A DNA stretch of 64,000 bases from Paenibacillus_S vulneris (GCF_039543185.1 NZ_BAABJG010000029.1:248001-312000); one strand, 5' to 3'; shown: positions 32,616 through 42,322, numbered from the stretch's first letter. Numbers and translations are program-made. The notes: a model not told the origin generated them from the letters alone.

Positions 32616-33296
32616 ATGGAATATCATCGTATTACGAATATAGCGGATCCGTATTTTAAGCAGATGCACGAGCTGATGCAGACGGTATTTCCGCCGGAGG
32701 AAGTGTTGGAATTTTCCCTGTGGGAGGAGCCGCTGCAGGACGAGGGCATCCGGGTGTTCGTAGCCATTCATGAAGGGCAAGTCGTTGGAGCTACCGAGTA
32801 TCGCTATTATGAGGATATGCAAGTGGCCATGACCGACTTTACGATCATCGGACGCGAAGGGCTGGGCATCGGACCCTTCCTGGTCAAACGCCGGATGGAG
32901 GATCTGCAGTCGCTCGTCCGCCAGAGCGGCGGCAAGCTGATCGGCATGTTCGCCGAAATTTACAACCCGTACCTGGCCGAAGATCACGGCTTCGGCGGCG
33001 TGAAGCCGATGAATCCGTTCGTCCGCCGGGAAGTGCTTGCTCACCTCGGCTACCGCAGGCTCGATCTCGCCTATGTGCATCCGTCGTGGCATAATGACGG
33101 GGCCGCAGTGCAGGAGCTGGATCTTGGATTTATGCCTATCGGGGAGGATGCCGATGCGGTGGAAGCGATCCCCGCGAGCTTAATCAGCGGCTTCCTGGAA
33201 AGGTACTATACCGTGCTTCCCAATAAACCGGAAGCTTGGTATGAAATGATTGCACAATTAAAGCAGCGTGAGCAAGTCCGCTTGCTCCCTATGTAA
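32616..33296 (+). CDS. GNAT-family acetyltransferase
   Basis: The 226-residue protein has a GNAT fold with conserved elements ...VFVAIHEGQVVGATEYRYYEDMQVAMTDFTII (beta 2-4) and GLGIGPFLVKRRMEDL, the acetyl-CoA loop in an unusual G-x-G-x-G form, at about residues 92-108. Towards the C-terminus, GFGGVKPMNPFVRREVLAHLGYRRL departs from standard GNATs. Substrate unknown. The ATG at 32616 is preferred over 32601 because GGGAGTGG lies just before it. Monocistronic with a strong terminator. Confidence 0.72.
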   Translation: MEYHRITNIADPYFKQMHELMQTVFPPEEVLEFSLWEEPLQDEGIRVFVAIHEGQVVGATEYRYYEDMQVAMTDFTIIGREGLGIGPFLVKRRMEDLQSLVRQSGGKLIGMFAEIYNPYLAEDHGFGGVKPMNPFVRREVLAHLGYRRLDLAYVHPSWHNDGAAVQELDLGFMPIGEDADAVEAIPASLISGFLERYYTVLPNKPEAWYEMIAQLKQREQVRLLPM

Positions 33297-33301
33297 GAAA
33301 A

Positions 33302-33341
33302 AAACGGCTCTTGAGCTTGGAAGCTCAGGGGCTGTTTTTTT
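33302..33341 (+). terminator. Terminator of the GNAT gene
   Basis: AACGGCTCTTGAGCT pairs with AGCTCAGGGGCTGTT and is followed by a run of T residues (to 33341). Confidence 0.85.
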
Positions 33342-33414
33342 GTTATGGCACAAAAATAATAATTCCTATATAATAACTATGAATTAATTATTCCAAAATG
33401 GAGGGATCCTTGTC

Positions 33415-33705
33415 ATGAAGCAGAAGTATTGTCCCCATTGCTCGGAGCCTTGCTCGGTCTATGAATTCACTTGCGTACATTGTGGAGAGGAACTGGCCGA
33501 GAACGGCTATTTCATCGATTCATTAACGTATTGGGACGTACAGAAGCCGGCTCATCCGGCCCGAATTCTGCTTTCCTTGACTCTGGTAAGCGCCTCTGCC
33601 ATTGCTGCTTCGCTCCTGCATCTGCCTGTCGTTTTTTATGCAGGGCTTGCGGCCGCGGCGCTGTATTACACCACGGCGAAATCTGCATCAGCCGAATCCC
33701 GATAG
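33415..33705 (+). CDS. Zinc-ribbon membrane protein
   Basis: A 96-residue protein with an N-terminal zinc ribbon (CPHC at residues 6-9 and CVHC at 20-23) and two adjacent hydrophobic segments (about 50-67 and 69-85), so the ribbon probably faces the cytosol. Such zinc-ribbon/TM proteins are frequent in Firmicutes; their function is unknown. ATGGAGGGATCCTTGTC precedes the ATG. A terminator follows at 33727. Confidence 0.75.
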   Translation: MKQKYCPHCSEPCSVYEFTCVHCGEELAENGYFIDSLTYWDVQKPAHPARILLSLTLVSASAIAASLLHLPVVFYAGLAAAALYYTTAKSASAESR

Positions 33706-33726
33706 TTTGAATAATACGAATCTGCT

Positions 33727-33754
33727 CCTCTGCCGCCGGCAGGGGATTTTTTTT
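33727..33754 (+). terminator. Terminator after the zinc-ribbon gene
   Basis: CCTCTGCC pairs with GGCAGGGG across a three-base loop, followed by eight T residues. Confidence 0.85.
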
Positions 33755-33926
33755 CACAAAGTCCTGAAGCAGCTTCAAAGGAGCCATAGATAGCCCAACT
33801 CGGCAGGTATGGTTTTTTTTGTGTGCTGCAATAAATTTTCCTGGAACGGTTGGAACCCTATTCCAATTCGCTGCGTCTTATTCATGATGAGAACTCCAAT
33901 GGCGGGGCGGAGGCTGCAGCGGCTGT

Positions 33927-34907
33927 ATGAACAGGGAACATTTTATTCGTATTTGCAAAGGTGTGCTTTTAGGGTGCTCGATCATTTTTCTTACGGGGAC
34001 TTCCTACTTATTTCCGCTCGTAGGATCAGGCGAAGTGACTGCCGTTGGCATCGCCGGAGGGCTGCCGTCTGCAGAGAAGCCGGAGCCTTTTAACATTACC
34101 AACCCGAAGGAGAAGGCTGTTATATTCAAAATAACGGAATGGCTGAACCAATCGGAAGCCGTAGACGGTCCGATACATTTTGGCAGGCATGGCTATCCGA
34201 ACGTATTGGAATTTAAGCTGACGAATAATCGAATGGTAATGGTGGAGCCCGCTTATCGCTGCAAGAAGCAGCGCCAGCCGGACGGGAGTCTGTTAAGGCA
34301 ATGCAACCCGGTCAAAGGCGAAATTATCGTCACCACGCCCAATTACAAACGGGTGCGGTACAAATCGCCGCTTCTCTATCATTGGCTTCAGGAAGGATGG
34401 ACCCGGGAGGAACGAAGAAATCCGAACCAACCTGTCGGACCCTTGATAGAGAAGGATTTGGAGGAGAACCGAAGCTTTGCCAGGCAGCTCGGGACGGAGG
34501 TGCAGGTCGCGGCTCACGAGGGCAAGCTGCCCGGATTTGCCGGCAGCTATATCGATACTGAAGCAGGGCAGCTATTCGTCGGTCTGATCGATGGATATGA
34601 GGACACGCGTCAAGGGATCATACGCATGGCTGCGCATCCGGAGCTCCTGCAGTTCTTTGACGCGCAATTTACGGAGGAGGAGCTCAAGGCCCAAATGACC
34701 CGTCTGAATGCAGAGCTTCCTTCACTGCAGAAGAAGGGCTTCCAAGTTCATGATTACGGCATCTCCATTCGGTTGAACCGGTTGGAAGTGAATGTGCCGG
34801 AGGGAAACGAGAAGACCTTGAGGCTGCTGACACAGGTTATCGCTCCGGAGTATCTTAAGATTAACGTTACGAAGCCGTGGAAATACATGACGGGAAATCA
34901 TCTATGA
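33927..34907 (+). CDS. Exported protein of unknown function
   Basis: A 326-residue protein with an N-terminal hydrophobic segment (GVLLGCSIIFLTGTSYLFPLVG, about residues 12-33) acting as signal peptide or anchor; the GC in this segment is not a convincing lipobox. The mature part is soluble, mixed alpha/beta, with two cysteines (YRCKKQRQ and RQCNPVKG) that may form a disulfide. ITEWLNQSEAV and LEFKLTNNRMVMVEPAY might suggest a regulator or surface protein, but I recognise no family. The ribosome binding site is weak (GGAGG is 14 bases away). A strong terminator follows. Confidence 0.65.
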   Translation: MNREHFIRICKGVLLGCSIIFLTGTSYLFPLVGSGEVTAVGIAGGLPSAEKPEPFNITNPKEKAVIFKITEWLNQSEAVDGPIHFGRHGYPNVLEFKLTNNRMVMVEPAYRCKKQRQPDGSLLRQCNPVKGEIIVTTPNYKRVRYKSPLLYHWLQEGWTREERRNPNQPVGPLIEKDLEENRSFARQLGTEVQVAAHEGKLPGFAGSYIDTEAGQLFVGLIDGYEDTRQGIIRMAAHPELLQFFDAQFTEEELKAQMTRLNAELPSLQKKGFQVHDYGISIRLNRLEVNVPEGNEKTLRLLTQVIAPEYLKINVTKPWKYMTGNHL

Positions 34908-34932
34908 CCAAGCTATGAAGGACAATAATAAA

Positions 34933-34967
34933 AGGTCCTCGGGATCTCCCGGGGACCTGTATTTTTT
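34933..34967. terminator. Terminator between converging genes
   Basis: AGGTCCTCGGGA (34933-34944) pairs with TCCCGGGGACCT (34947-34958), followed by GTATTTTTT. It may also serve the minus-strand gene that ends at 34975. Confidence 0.85.
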
Positions 34968-34974
34968 GACGGAG

Positions 34975-35784
34975 CTACTGAGCCTCCATGAAAGGCTTTT
35001 TGTCCTTCAATTCATAAGTCATGCCTGACGTTGGGGTGCTTAGCAGCCACTGGCCTGCAGAATCCTTGTAGACCTGGCATTTGAACTCGTAAACAGCGGA
35101 CTCCGTAGGCGAGATCGTAATACCGCTGCCGTTTTTCACGGCCTTGGAAATAGTGAATGCGGCATCAAAAGTGACAGTTGCGGAGCTTCCGCTGGCATCC
35201 ATGGCGATGTTGGCTATAGTGAGTTCATTTTTCTTAATCCCGTCCGCTCCTGTTATCGACATGGCAGTTTGGGTGAAGCTGCTGCTCTGCGCCATGTTGT
35301 CTATCAGCTTGCGAATGGTCTGTTCCGTATCGGTCTTCGGAAATGAGATATTGACCGTTCGGGTGTCGCCGTTCCAGGAGACATCCGCGCCGGCGGCTTC
35401 ACTCACGAACCGCAGCGGAATGTACGTGCTGCCATCCTTTATTTTTGGAGAAACCTCCAGGTTGTGCAAATTTTGATTAACCGCGGCCGTACCTTTGTTG
35501 ATGGTCAGCGTAAGGCTAAGGTCACCCTTCTTGGCGGTTGCGGTTTGTGTACTCTGATCCCATGAAACCGTGAAGCCAAGCTTTTCGAACAAAGCGCGCA
35601 TAGGCACCATCGTGTTGCCGTTCTCGATATACGGCTGCTGGTCCCAATTGACTTTATCCTGCTGCAAATAGACTTGAATCGGTGCAGCGTCTTGAGCATT
35701 CGCCATAATCGGATAATCGAACGGCAGCAGCATGGAGACGAACAGGGCAAGGTGTGAAAACCGTTTTTTCGTTAACCAAGACAT
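34975..35784 (-). CDS. Secreted stalk-domain protein
   Basis: The 269-residue protein has a signal peptide (cleavage near ANAQDA, residue 31), then one full copper-amine-oxidase-N-type stalk domain: IENGNTMVPMRALFEKLGFTVSW (about 53-75) and KDGSTYIPLRFVSEAAGADVSW (about 116-138), the twin beta-hairpin pattern of these surface modules. The C-terminal 110 residues (Ser/Thr-rich) resemble a NTF2-like or lipoprotein-type sheet but cannot be assigned. It is the second such protein in the window; these are abundant in Paenibacillus. Function unknown. Confidence 0.8.
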   Translation of the reverse strand: MSWLTKKRFSHLALFVSMLLPFDYPIMANAQDAAPIQVYLQQDKVNWDQQPYIENGNTMVPMRALFEKLGFTVSWDQSTQTATAKKGDLSLTLTINKGTAAVNQNLHNLEVSPKIKDGSTYIPLRFVSEAAGADVSWNGDTRTVNISFPKTDTEQTIRKLIDNMAQSSSFTQTAMSITGADGIKKNELTIANIAMDASGSSATVTFDAAFTISKAVKNGSGITISPTESAVYEFKCQVYKDSAGQWLLSTPTSGMTYELKDKKPFMEAQ

Positions 35785-36105
35785 AAGAACATTCCTCCTG
35801 GCTCTAGTTGTATTTGTCGACGTTCTATAGGATTCGTGAAATTCAGTGTTTATCGGGCTGCCTATGTCATGATTTGTATGTTTGTGCTACTCCGCATCTA
35901 ATAGGACTTCCACGTCCGCTGCGGAAATCCTTTTGGCAAATGAGTCCAAAATCGTAAAATGGTAAAAAAGGCTTGAAGGAGAGAAAGCTGGAAAAGGTTA
36001 TTGCGGCAGTTTCCCTTTAGCTTTTTTTCTGGTATCTTGACAATAGCAGCTTTTGAGCAAAGAAGCACTAGGGAACGTCAGGTAAATGAGGGAGGCAGAC
36101 CGGGT
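35785..36105. other. Divergent intergenic region
   Basis: About 320 bp between the stalk protein start (minus) and the glycosyltransferase start (plus). It should hold both promoters. I see no convincing consensus pair, hairpin or small gene here. Confidence 0.4.
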
Positions 36106-36978
36106 ATGATGGAACAACCGCTCGTTTCGGTCATTATTCCAACCTATAATCGGCTCGATAGTGTATGTGAGCTGTTGGAATCGCTGTACAGGCAGACTTA
36201 CCGAGCTTTGCAAATTATTATTGTGAATGATGCGGGAGAATCGGTGCGATCCGCTGATGCCTTATACCCGGAGCTCGATGTAACGATCGTGGATCTGGAG
36301 CATAACGCCAAGCATGTGCATGCAAGGAATCAGGGACTCGCTTACGCCCGGGGCGAATATATTTTGCTGTGTGACGATGACGATCTGCTGCTGCCGATGC
36401 ATGTGGAGCGCATGATGGCGGCTATTGCGGATGCGGATATGGTATACTCCGATGTAGAAATATTCGATTATGTGCTCGAAGGGGTAACGCGGCGCGCAAC
36501 CAAGCGGTTTGTGTTCGCTTATGAGCATGATGAAGCGGCAATGCGGAAATTCTCGACGTTCGTCTCTTCGGGCTGCTTGTACCGCAAAAGCTTGCACGAT
36601 CGGATCGGGTTATTCGATGCGGATATGTACCATTATTGGGACTGGGATTTTTTCTTAAGGGCATCCGAGAACGGACGGGTTAAACGGGTGCCTGTAGCAA
36701 GCGCCCTCTACGCTTTTTCCCAAAGCGGAGGGAATATGTCCGGTGCACACGAGGACATGCGGCCTTATTTGGATCGGCTGTCCGCCAAGCACGGATTGGG
36801 TTACCTGCCTACCAAAAATTTCTTCCTCTTGCTGGAGGAGCCTGAAATGCAGAGCCGCAGGGCAGCAACGGAAATCGTATGGGACGGCGAACCGATCGTT
36901 TCTCGTAGAGCCGGACAGAGTAAGTTCATAAGTTTAAAAGGGGGAGCGCAGTTTGGCGGGCATGATGGAACGGGCTGA
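36106..36978 (+). CDS. Glycosyltransferase family 2
   Basis: A 290-residue GT-A fold transferase: LVSVIIPTYNRLDSVCELLESL at the N-terminus, the metal-binding DXD as LLCDDDDLLLP (about residues 88-98), ARNQGLAYARGEYILL before it, and acceptor-side FDADMYHYWDWDFFLRA. It would transfer a sugar from a nucleotide sugar to a surface or secreted glycan; donor unknown. ATGs at 36106 and 36109 both follow GAGGGAGGCAG. Its last 26 bases overlap the start of recQ, which suggests coupling though the functions are unrelated. Confidence 0.88.
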   Translation: MMEQPLVSVIIPTYNRLDSVCELLESLYRQTYRALQIIIVNDAGESVRSADALYPELDVTIVDLEHNAKHVHARNQGLAYARGEYILLCDDDDLLLPMHVERMMAAIADADMVYSDVEIFDYVLEGVTRRATKRFVFAYEHDEAAMRKFSTFVSSGCLYRKSLHDRIGLFDADMYHYWDWDFFLRASENGRVKRVPVASALYAFSQSGGNMSGAHEDMRPYLDRLSAKHGLGYLPTKNFFLLLEEPEMQSRRAATEIVWDGEPIVSRRAGQSKFISLKGGAQFGGHDGTG

Positions 36979-38731
36979 AAGAGTGCTCAAATCATATTAC
37001 GGCTACGGAGCGTTTAGGGACGGTCAGAAAAAAGTCATTCAAAGCATATTGGACAGGCAGGATACGCTTGGTATTATGCCAACCGGTGGAGGAAAATCGA
37101 TCTGCTACCAGGTGCCTGCCATGCTGATGCAAGGAACGACGATCGTCATTTCTCCGCTGATCTCTCTAATGAAGGATCAGGTTGACGGACTGGACAGCAT
37201 AGGGGTCCCGGCAACCTATATTAACAGCTCCTTAACCTATGCGCAGGTGGAGGTTCGGATCCGCAAGGCAAGCCGTGGAGAGTACAAGCTATTGTATGTG
37301 GCGCCTGAGCGGCTCGAATCCGAGCGCTTCATCGATTTGATGACGGAGCTGGAAGTGCCTATGATAGCGGTGGACGAGGCTCACTGCGTATCGCAGTGGG
37401 GACATGATTTCCGGCCGAGCTATCTTGCTATCAGCAGGCTGGTGGAGCATTTGCCGAATCGGCCGATTGTTGCTGCCTTCACGGCGACGGCAACCGACCA
37501 GGTACGAGATGACATTGTCAAGCATTTGCAGCTTCGCGAGCCGGATTTGCACGTAACGGGCTTTGCCCGGGAGAATCTGTCCTTCTCGGTTATCAAGGGC
37601 GAGAACAAGCGCGATGTCATGCTGGATTATATTCGTGAGCATAAGGATGAAGTAGGCATTGTGTACGCTGCCACACGCAAGGAAGTGGACAATCTGTATG
37701 AGCTGCTTCGCAAACAGAGAGTGCCCGTGGGCAAGTATCATGCCGGCTTGAGCGATACGGAGCGCGCGATGGCGCAGGAGAAGTTTCTATACGACGAGAT
37801 TCGGGTCATAGTGGCCAGCAACGCGTTCGGTATGGGCATAGACAAATCCAACGTCCGTTATGTGATCCACTACAATATGCCCAAAAACATGGAAGCTTAT
37901 TATCAGGAAGCAGGGCGGGCAGGCCGGGACGATGAGCCCAGCGAATGCTTGCTGCTGTTCAGTCCTCAGGATATTCATATTCAGAAGTTTCTGATCGAGC
38001 AATCTATCAGTGACCCGGGCAGGCAAGCGCAGGAATACCGCCGGCTGCAGCAAATGGCCGATTACTGCCATACGACGCAATGTCTTCAAGGTTATATCGT
38101 ACGGTATTTTGGCGATGATTGTGAGGATTGCGGGAGATGCAGTAACTGCAGCACGGAAAGGCAGCTGACGGATATTACCGTCGAGGCGCAAAAAATCTTT
38201 TCCTGCGTGCGGCGGATGAAGGAACGGTTCGGAGCGACCATGGTGGCCTCCGTGCTTAAGGGCTCCCGCAACAAGAAGGTGCTGGAGCTTGGCTTCAACG
38301 AGCTGAGCACGTATGGCTTATTAAAGGACCGTACGGAAAAGGAAATCGTCGATCTGATTCAGCTTCTGGTAGCGGAAGGGTACCTGCTGATCACCGAAGG
38401 CAAATATCCGGTGCTAAGGCTTCAGGCCAAAGCCCAGGCTGTATTGTCCGGCGGAGAGCAGGTCATTCAGAAGATGCGCATCCGTACCGAGCCTGCGGCG
38501 AAGGATGTGGAGGCGGAGCTGTTCGATCAGCTGCGCAGCCTGCGCACGGAAATTGCCAAGAAGGAGGGCATTCCTCCTTATATTGTGTTTCCCGACAGCA
38601 CGCTTAGGGAGATGTGCGGCGTGAAGCCGACCAATCCGGCCGCGATGCTCAAGATCAAGGGCGTCGGCGAAGCGAAGTTTTTCAAGTACGGGGCGTATTT
38701 CATCGAATTTTTCAAAAACCACAACGGATAG
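36953..38731 (+). CDS. recQ: ATP-dependent DNA helicase RecQ
   Basis: A 592-residue 3'-5' DNA helicase of the RecQ family. Motif I MPTGGGKSICYQVPA (about residues 42-56), the DEAH box VDEAHCVSQWGHDFRPSY, FTATAT, and motif VI QEAGRAGRD are followed by the zinc-binding RQC part (YCHTTQCLQGYIVRYFGDDC and CGRCSNC), a winged helix and a C-terminal HRDC domain (about 515-590). It unwinds recombination and replication intermediates. The TTG start at 36953 is preceded by AAAGGGGGAGCGCAG. RNase H follows 15 bp downstream. Confidence 0.95.
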   Translation: MAGMMERAERVLKSYYGYGAFRDGQKKVIQSILDRQDTLGIMPTGGGKSICYQVPAMLMQGTTIVISPLISLMKDQVDGLDSIGVPATYINSSLTYAQVEVRIRKASRGEYKLLYVAPERLESERFIDLMTELEVPMIAVDEAHCVSQWGHDFRPSYLAISRLVEHLPNRPIVAAFTATATDQVRDDIVKHLQLREPDLHVTGFARENLSFSVIKGENKRDVMLDYIREHKDEVGIVYAATRKEVDNLYELLRKQRVPVGKYHAGLSDTERAMAQEKFLYDEIRVIVASNAFGMGIDKSNVRYVIHYNMPKNMEAYYQEAGRAGRDDEPSECLLLFSPQDIHIQKFLIEQSISDPGRQAQEYRRLQQMADYCHTTQCLQGYIVRYFGDDCEDCGRCSNCSTERQLTDITVEAQKIFSCVRRMKERFGATMVASVLKGSRNKKVLELGFNELSTYGLLKDRTEKEIVDLIQLLVAEGYLLITEGKYPVLRLQAKAQAVLSGGEQVIQKMRIRTEPAAKDVEAELFDQLRSLRTEIAKKEGIPPYIVFPDSTLREMCGVKPTNPAAMLKIKGVGEAKFFKYGAYFIEFFKNHNG

Positions 38732-38746
38732 TAGGGGCGATAGCGA

Positions 38747-39412
38747 GTGGCCAAATCAAAGTATTATGTCGTATGGGAAGGAAAAGTGCCCGGTATTTAC
38801 ACTACATGGGCCGAATGCCAGGCGCAGACGAACGGCTACCCGCAGGCGCGCTTCAAAGCCTACGAGAGCGAGGCGGAAGCCAAAGCCGCCATGGCGCGCG
38901 GCTGGAAGGCCTCCTTCGCAGCTGCCAATGGAGCCAAAGGCGGCTCGGCCTCTTCGTCTTCCGCGGGAGCCCGCAAGGCTCTCGGTGGTGGCTCTGCCAA
39001 GCCTGAGGCGGATCTGGACAGCCTCTCGGTCGACGTCGGCAGCAGAGGGAATCCCGGCATTGTCGAGTACAAAGGCGTGTACACCCGGACGGGTGAGGTG
39101 GTTTTCCAGCATCCTCCTATATCGAAGGGAACGAACAATTTAGGAGAATTTCTTGCGATTGTGCACGCACTGGCTTATTTGAAGCAAAAGGGCAGCAGCA
39201 TGACGATCTACAGCGACTCGGTGACAGCCATTAGCTGGGTCCGCAAGAAGGAGGTCGCAACCAATCTGCCGCGGGATAAGTCCACGCAGGAGATATGGAC
39301 GCTGGTGGACCGAGCATTAGCCTGGCTGAAAAGCAATACGTACAGCAACAAGATCCTCAAGTGGGATACCAAAGCATGGGGAGAAATTAAAGCGGACTAC
39401 GGACGGAAGTAA
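38747..39412 (+). CDS. Ribonuclease H with N-terminal viroplasmin (HBD-like) domain
   Basis: The 221-residue protein starts with a viroplasmin/hybrid-binding domain (KYYVVWEGKVPGIYTTWAEC, about residues 5-48), then a Ser/Ala-rich linker (about 62-85) and an RNase H domain (about 88-220). Catalytic acids are visible: Asp in SVDVGSRGNPG, Glu in NNLGEFLAI, Asp in IYSDSVTAI and a final Asp in WDTKAWGEI. It should cleave the RNA strand of RNA/DNA hybrids, consistent with its position next to recQ. GTG start at 38747 after GGGGCGATAG. Confidence 0.9.
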   Translation: MAKSKYYVVWEGKVPGIYTTWAECQAQTNGYPQARFKAYESEAEAKAAMARGWKASFAAANGAKGGSASSSSAGARKALGGGSAKPEADLDSLSVDVGSRGNPGIVEYKGVYTRTGEVVFQHPPISKGTNNLGEFLAIVHALAYLKQKGSSMTIYSDSVTAISWVRKKEVATNLPRDKSTQEIWTLVDRALAWLKSNTYSNKILKWDTKAWGEIKADYGRK

Positions 39413-39437
39413 CGGCCGCGTTACATTGGGGAAGGTG

Positions 39438-39465
39438 CCTCAGCCAAAAAAGGCTGAGGTTTTTT
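39438..39465 (+). terminator. Terminator of the recQ/RNase H unit
   Basis: CCTCAGCC (39438-39445) pairs with GGCTGAGG (39452-39459), followed by six T residues. Confidence 0.9.
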
Positions 39466-39639
39466 GTTGCAGCAGATATCACTGGTACCTGCACCCACCC
39501 ATCAGTAGTTACCCTACTCTCTCCGCACTTCATTTTTCCTAAGCCTTCCGTAAAATCGCCACATAATGGGTATTATGATAGTAACCAGATCGAATGAAGT
39601 TCGGTGCCATCATAATAACGAAAAAAAGGGTGACTGCCT

Positions 39640-40590
39640 TTGATACGAATACTCATGTATACGGAAAGCGAAGGAATCGTGGAAAACCATTCCTTGCAGG
39701 AGCTCAACCGGGCGGATGTCCGATGGTTTTGGGTCGATTTTGACCGTCCGACCGAGGAGGAGGCGAAGGAGCTGCATGATTTTTTTCATTTTCATCCGCT
39801 TGCCATCGAGGACTGCTTTCATCTCCTGCAGCGCCCCAAGCTGGATTATTATGAGAATGTTCAATTTTTCGTGCTTCACGCCATCAATGAGCTGACCTTG
39901 GGTGCGGAAGAGGTCGATATGTTCCTGGGCGACCGTTACGTCGTGTCCTTTCATTTCGGACAGCTTAGAGCGGTGGATGAAGCATGGGAGAGAATTAAGG
40001 AAACCAAGCAGATGGAGGAGCTCCATCATCTTTACTGCGCATATCTGGTGATGGACCATTTGGTTGACCAATATTTCCCTTGCGTCTACCAGATCGAAGA
40101 CCAGCTTAACGAGATCGAAAGCAATACGAGCAAGAAATCGATAGAGAGGCTGATGAGCGAGACGTTCGAGGTTCGTTCCAAGCTGTTGAAGCTGCGGCGT
40201 ACGATCTTTCCTATGCGCGACCTTCTTTATCGAGTCATCAGCTCGGAGAGGATCATGGGGCTGAAGGATCAGGTATTCTTTTTCTCGGATATTTACGATC
40301 ATTTGCTCAAGCTTTCGGAAATATTGGAATCCAACCGGGATGTAACTGCGGATTTGCGGGACAGCTACATTTCGCTGAATTCCAACCGGATGAACAATAT
40401 TATGAAAACCCTCACGGTCATTACCACGATCTTTATGCCGTTAACCTTTATTGCGGGCATCTACGGAATGAATTTTCACAATATGCCGGAGCTGGGATGG
40501 TCTTGGGGTTATTATGCCGTGCTGGCCTTGATGTTCGGAATCGGAATCGGCATGTTCTTATGGTTCCGCCATAAGGGCTGGTTCAAATGA
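39640..40590 (+). CDS. corA: CorA-family magnesium transporter
   Basis: A 316-residue pentameric-channel protein: a cytosolic N-terminal domain with long helices (about residues 1-250), then two C-terminal membrane segments (about 257-277 and 288-308) separated by the signature YGMNFHNMPE. It mediates Mg2+ (or Co2+/Ni2+) influx. TTG start at 39640 after AAAAGGGTGA. The acidic loop between the membrane helices (MPELGW) is as in CorA of B. subtilis (YfjQ). Monocistronic. Confidence 0.93.
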   Translation: MIRILMYTESEGIVENHSLQELNRADVRWFWVDFDRPTEEEAKELHDFFHFHPLAIEDCFHLLQRPKLDYYENVQFFVLHAINELTLGAEEVDMFLGDRYVVSFHFGQLRAVDEAWERIKETKQMEELHHLYCAYLVMDHLVDQYFPCVYQIEDQLNEIESNTSKKSIERLMSETFEVRSKLLKLRRTIFPMRDLLYRVISSERIMGLKDQVFFFSDIYDHLLKLSEILESNRDVTADLRDSYISLNSNRMNNIMKTLTVITTIFMPLTFIAGIYGMNFHNMPELGWSWGYYAVLALMFGIGIGMFLWFRHKGWFK

Positions 40591-40664
40591 TAGCTGCGTA
40601 ATATCGAGAAAAATGGAGGGAATCCGGCTTTAAATGCAGCTAATGGCGGTATACCGTCTCTTAT

Positions 40665-40676
40665 GCTTGATCAAGC
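40665..40676. promoter_or_regulatory. 12-bp palindrome upstream of the SulP gene
   Basis: GCTTGATCAAGC is a perfect palindrome 26 bases before TATAAT (40702-40707), the best -10 candidate for the SulP gene. It could be an activator or repressor site; no protein can be assigned. Confidence 0.3.
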
Positions 40677-40788
40677 AGGTGAAAGATTCCTCGCAACCGT
40701 TTATAATCTAGGGCAGTGACTATCGGCCCCGGCAATCCTGAGAGTGGAGCGCCAACAAGAGAAGAAACGGAATAGGAGAGGATTTTTC

Positions 40789-42243
40789 TTGTTTTTTGAA
40801 CGGGTAAAACAAGGCTTTTTTAGTAATGTCCGAAACGATATTTTGTCCGGACTAACGGTTGCTTTTGCCTTAATTCCGGAAGCGATTGCGTTTTCCATTA
40901 TGGCGGGCGTGGACCCTATGGTCGGCTTGTACGCCTCCTTCACCATTGCCGTGACTATATCGATTGTAGGCGGCCGTCCAGGGATGATCTCTGCGGCAAC
41001 CGGAGCAATGGCCTCCTTGATGGGGCCGATTATAGCCAAGTACGGGCTGGATTATTTGTTTGCAGCGACCCTGTTAACCGGGGTTCTGCAATGGATACTG
41101 GGTGCATGTAAGGTGGGGCGGTTTATCACCTTCGTTCCTCAATCGGTTATTGTAGGATTTGTTAATGCGCTGGCTATCATTATCTTCATGGCACAGCTTC
41201 CTAACTTTGTCGGAGCGACGTGGATCATGTATTTGATGGTTGCGGGAACGCTAGCCATTATTTATTTGCTGCCTCGTATCACGAAAGCCGTCCCTTCCGC
41301 GCTGGTTGCCATCATTGTCATGACGATCATTACGATCGCTACGGGAGCCGATCTGCGCACGGTCGGAGATATGGGAGAGATCCGTCAGGCGCTGCCTCTG
41401 TTCCACATCCCGCAGGTGCCGTTGACGCTGGGAACTCTGCTGACTCTGCTGCCTTATTCGCTGGCGCTGGCTGTTGTAGGAATGACCGAAACACTGTTAA
41501 CAGCGACAATTGTGGATGAGATGACGGAAACGAAGAGCAACAAAAACCGCGAAATCCGCGGGCAAGGAATCGCCAACATTGTAACGGGCTTTTTTGGAGG
41601 CATGGCAGGCTGTGCAATGATCGGACAAACCGTCATTAATGTCAGATCGGGAGGAAGGACGAGGCTGTCCACTTTCGTGGCAGGGATGTTCTTGCTGTTC
41701 CTGATCATGGTGCTGGGAGACGTCGTGAAGCAGATTCCGATGGCAGCCCTTGTTGGAGTTATGTTTATGGTGTCCATCGGAACGTTCGATTGGAATTCGA
41801 TTCGAACCATCGGGAAAATTCCTCGCGGTGACGCCATTGTCATGGTATTGACGGTTGCGATTGTCGTGACGACCTCCGATTTGGCGATCGGGGTGGTTGC
41901 GGGTGTCATTCTGAGTGCCGTCCATTTCGGCTGGAAAATGGCCCGCCTGCGCTGCAGCACCACTACGAATGAGAACGGTCATAAGGTGTATGCCATTTCC
42001 GGGCAGCTGTTCTTCGGAACGATGATGCATTTTGTTGATCTATTCGACTATTCGGCAGATCCCGAGCACATTGTGGTGGACTTGAGCGCATCTCATGTGT
42101 GGGATCATTCGGCGGTAACCGCCTTATCCAAGGTCACGCACAAATACGCTGCGATAGGCAAGAAGGTCACCCTTGTAGGACTAAACTCCGAGAGCCGCAA
42201 AATCATTGATCGGGTCGGGCTTTCCGGCGGCTCCATTCATTAA
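40789..42243 (+). CDS. SulP-family anion transporter with STAS domain
   Basis: The protein (484 residues from TTG 40789) has 10-12 membrane segments with the SulP markers ILSGLTVAFALIPEAIAFSIMAGVDPMVGLYASF and GRPGMISAATGAMA, and a C-terminal STAS domain (about 390-484; VVDLSASHVWDHSAVTALSKV). It may carry sulfate, bicarbonate or other anions. GGAGAGGA lies just before the TTG at 40789; an in-frame GTG at 40744 would add 15 charged residues. The conserved serine of the STAS phosphorylation site position is HS in WDHSAV. Confidence 0.9.
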   Translation: MFFERVKQGFFSNVRNDILSGLTVAFALIPEAIAFSIMAGVDPMVGLYASFTIAVTISIVGGRPGMISAATGAMASLMGPIIAKYGLDYLFAATLLTGVLQWILGACKVGRFITFVPQSVIVGFVNALAIIIFMAQLPNFVGATWIMYLMVAGTLAIIYLLPRITKAVPSALVAIIVMTIITIATGADLRTVGDMGEIRQALPLFHIPQVPLTLGTLLTLLPYSLALAVVGMTETLLTATIVDEMTETKSNKNREIRGQGIANIVTGFFGGMAGCAMIGQTVINVRSGGRTRLSTFVAGMFLLFLIMVLGDVVKQIPMAALVGVMFMVSIGTFDWNSIRTIGKIPRGDAIVMVLTVAIVVTTSDLAIGVVAGVILSAVHFGWKMARLRCSTTTNENGHKVYAISGQLFFGTMMHFVDLFDYSADPEHIVVDLSASHVWDHSAVTALSKVTHKYAAIGKKVTLVGLNSESRKIIDRVGLSGGSIH

Positions 42244-42322
42244 TGCCATCAAATATTCATGCATATAGAATTTGCATTATGACATCTAAGAGAAAACACA
42301 GAATGAGAGGTTCGGATCAGGC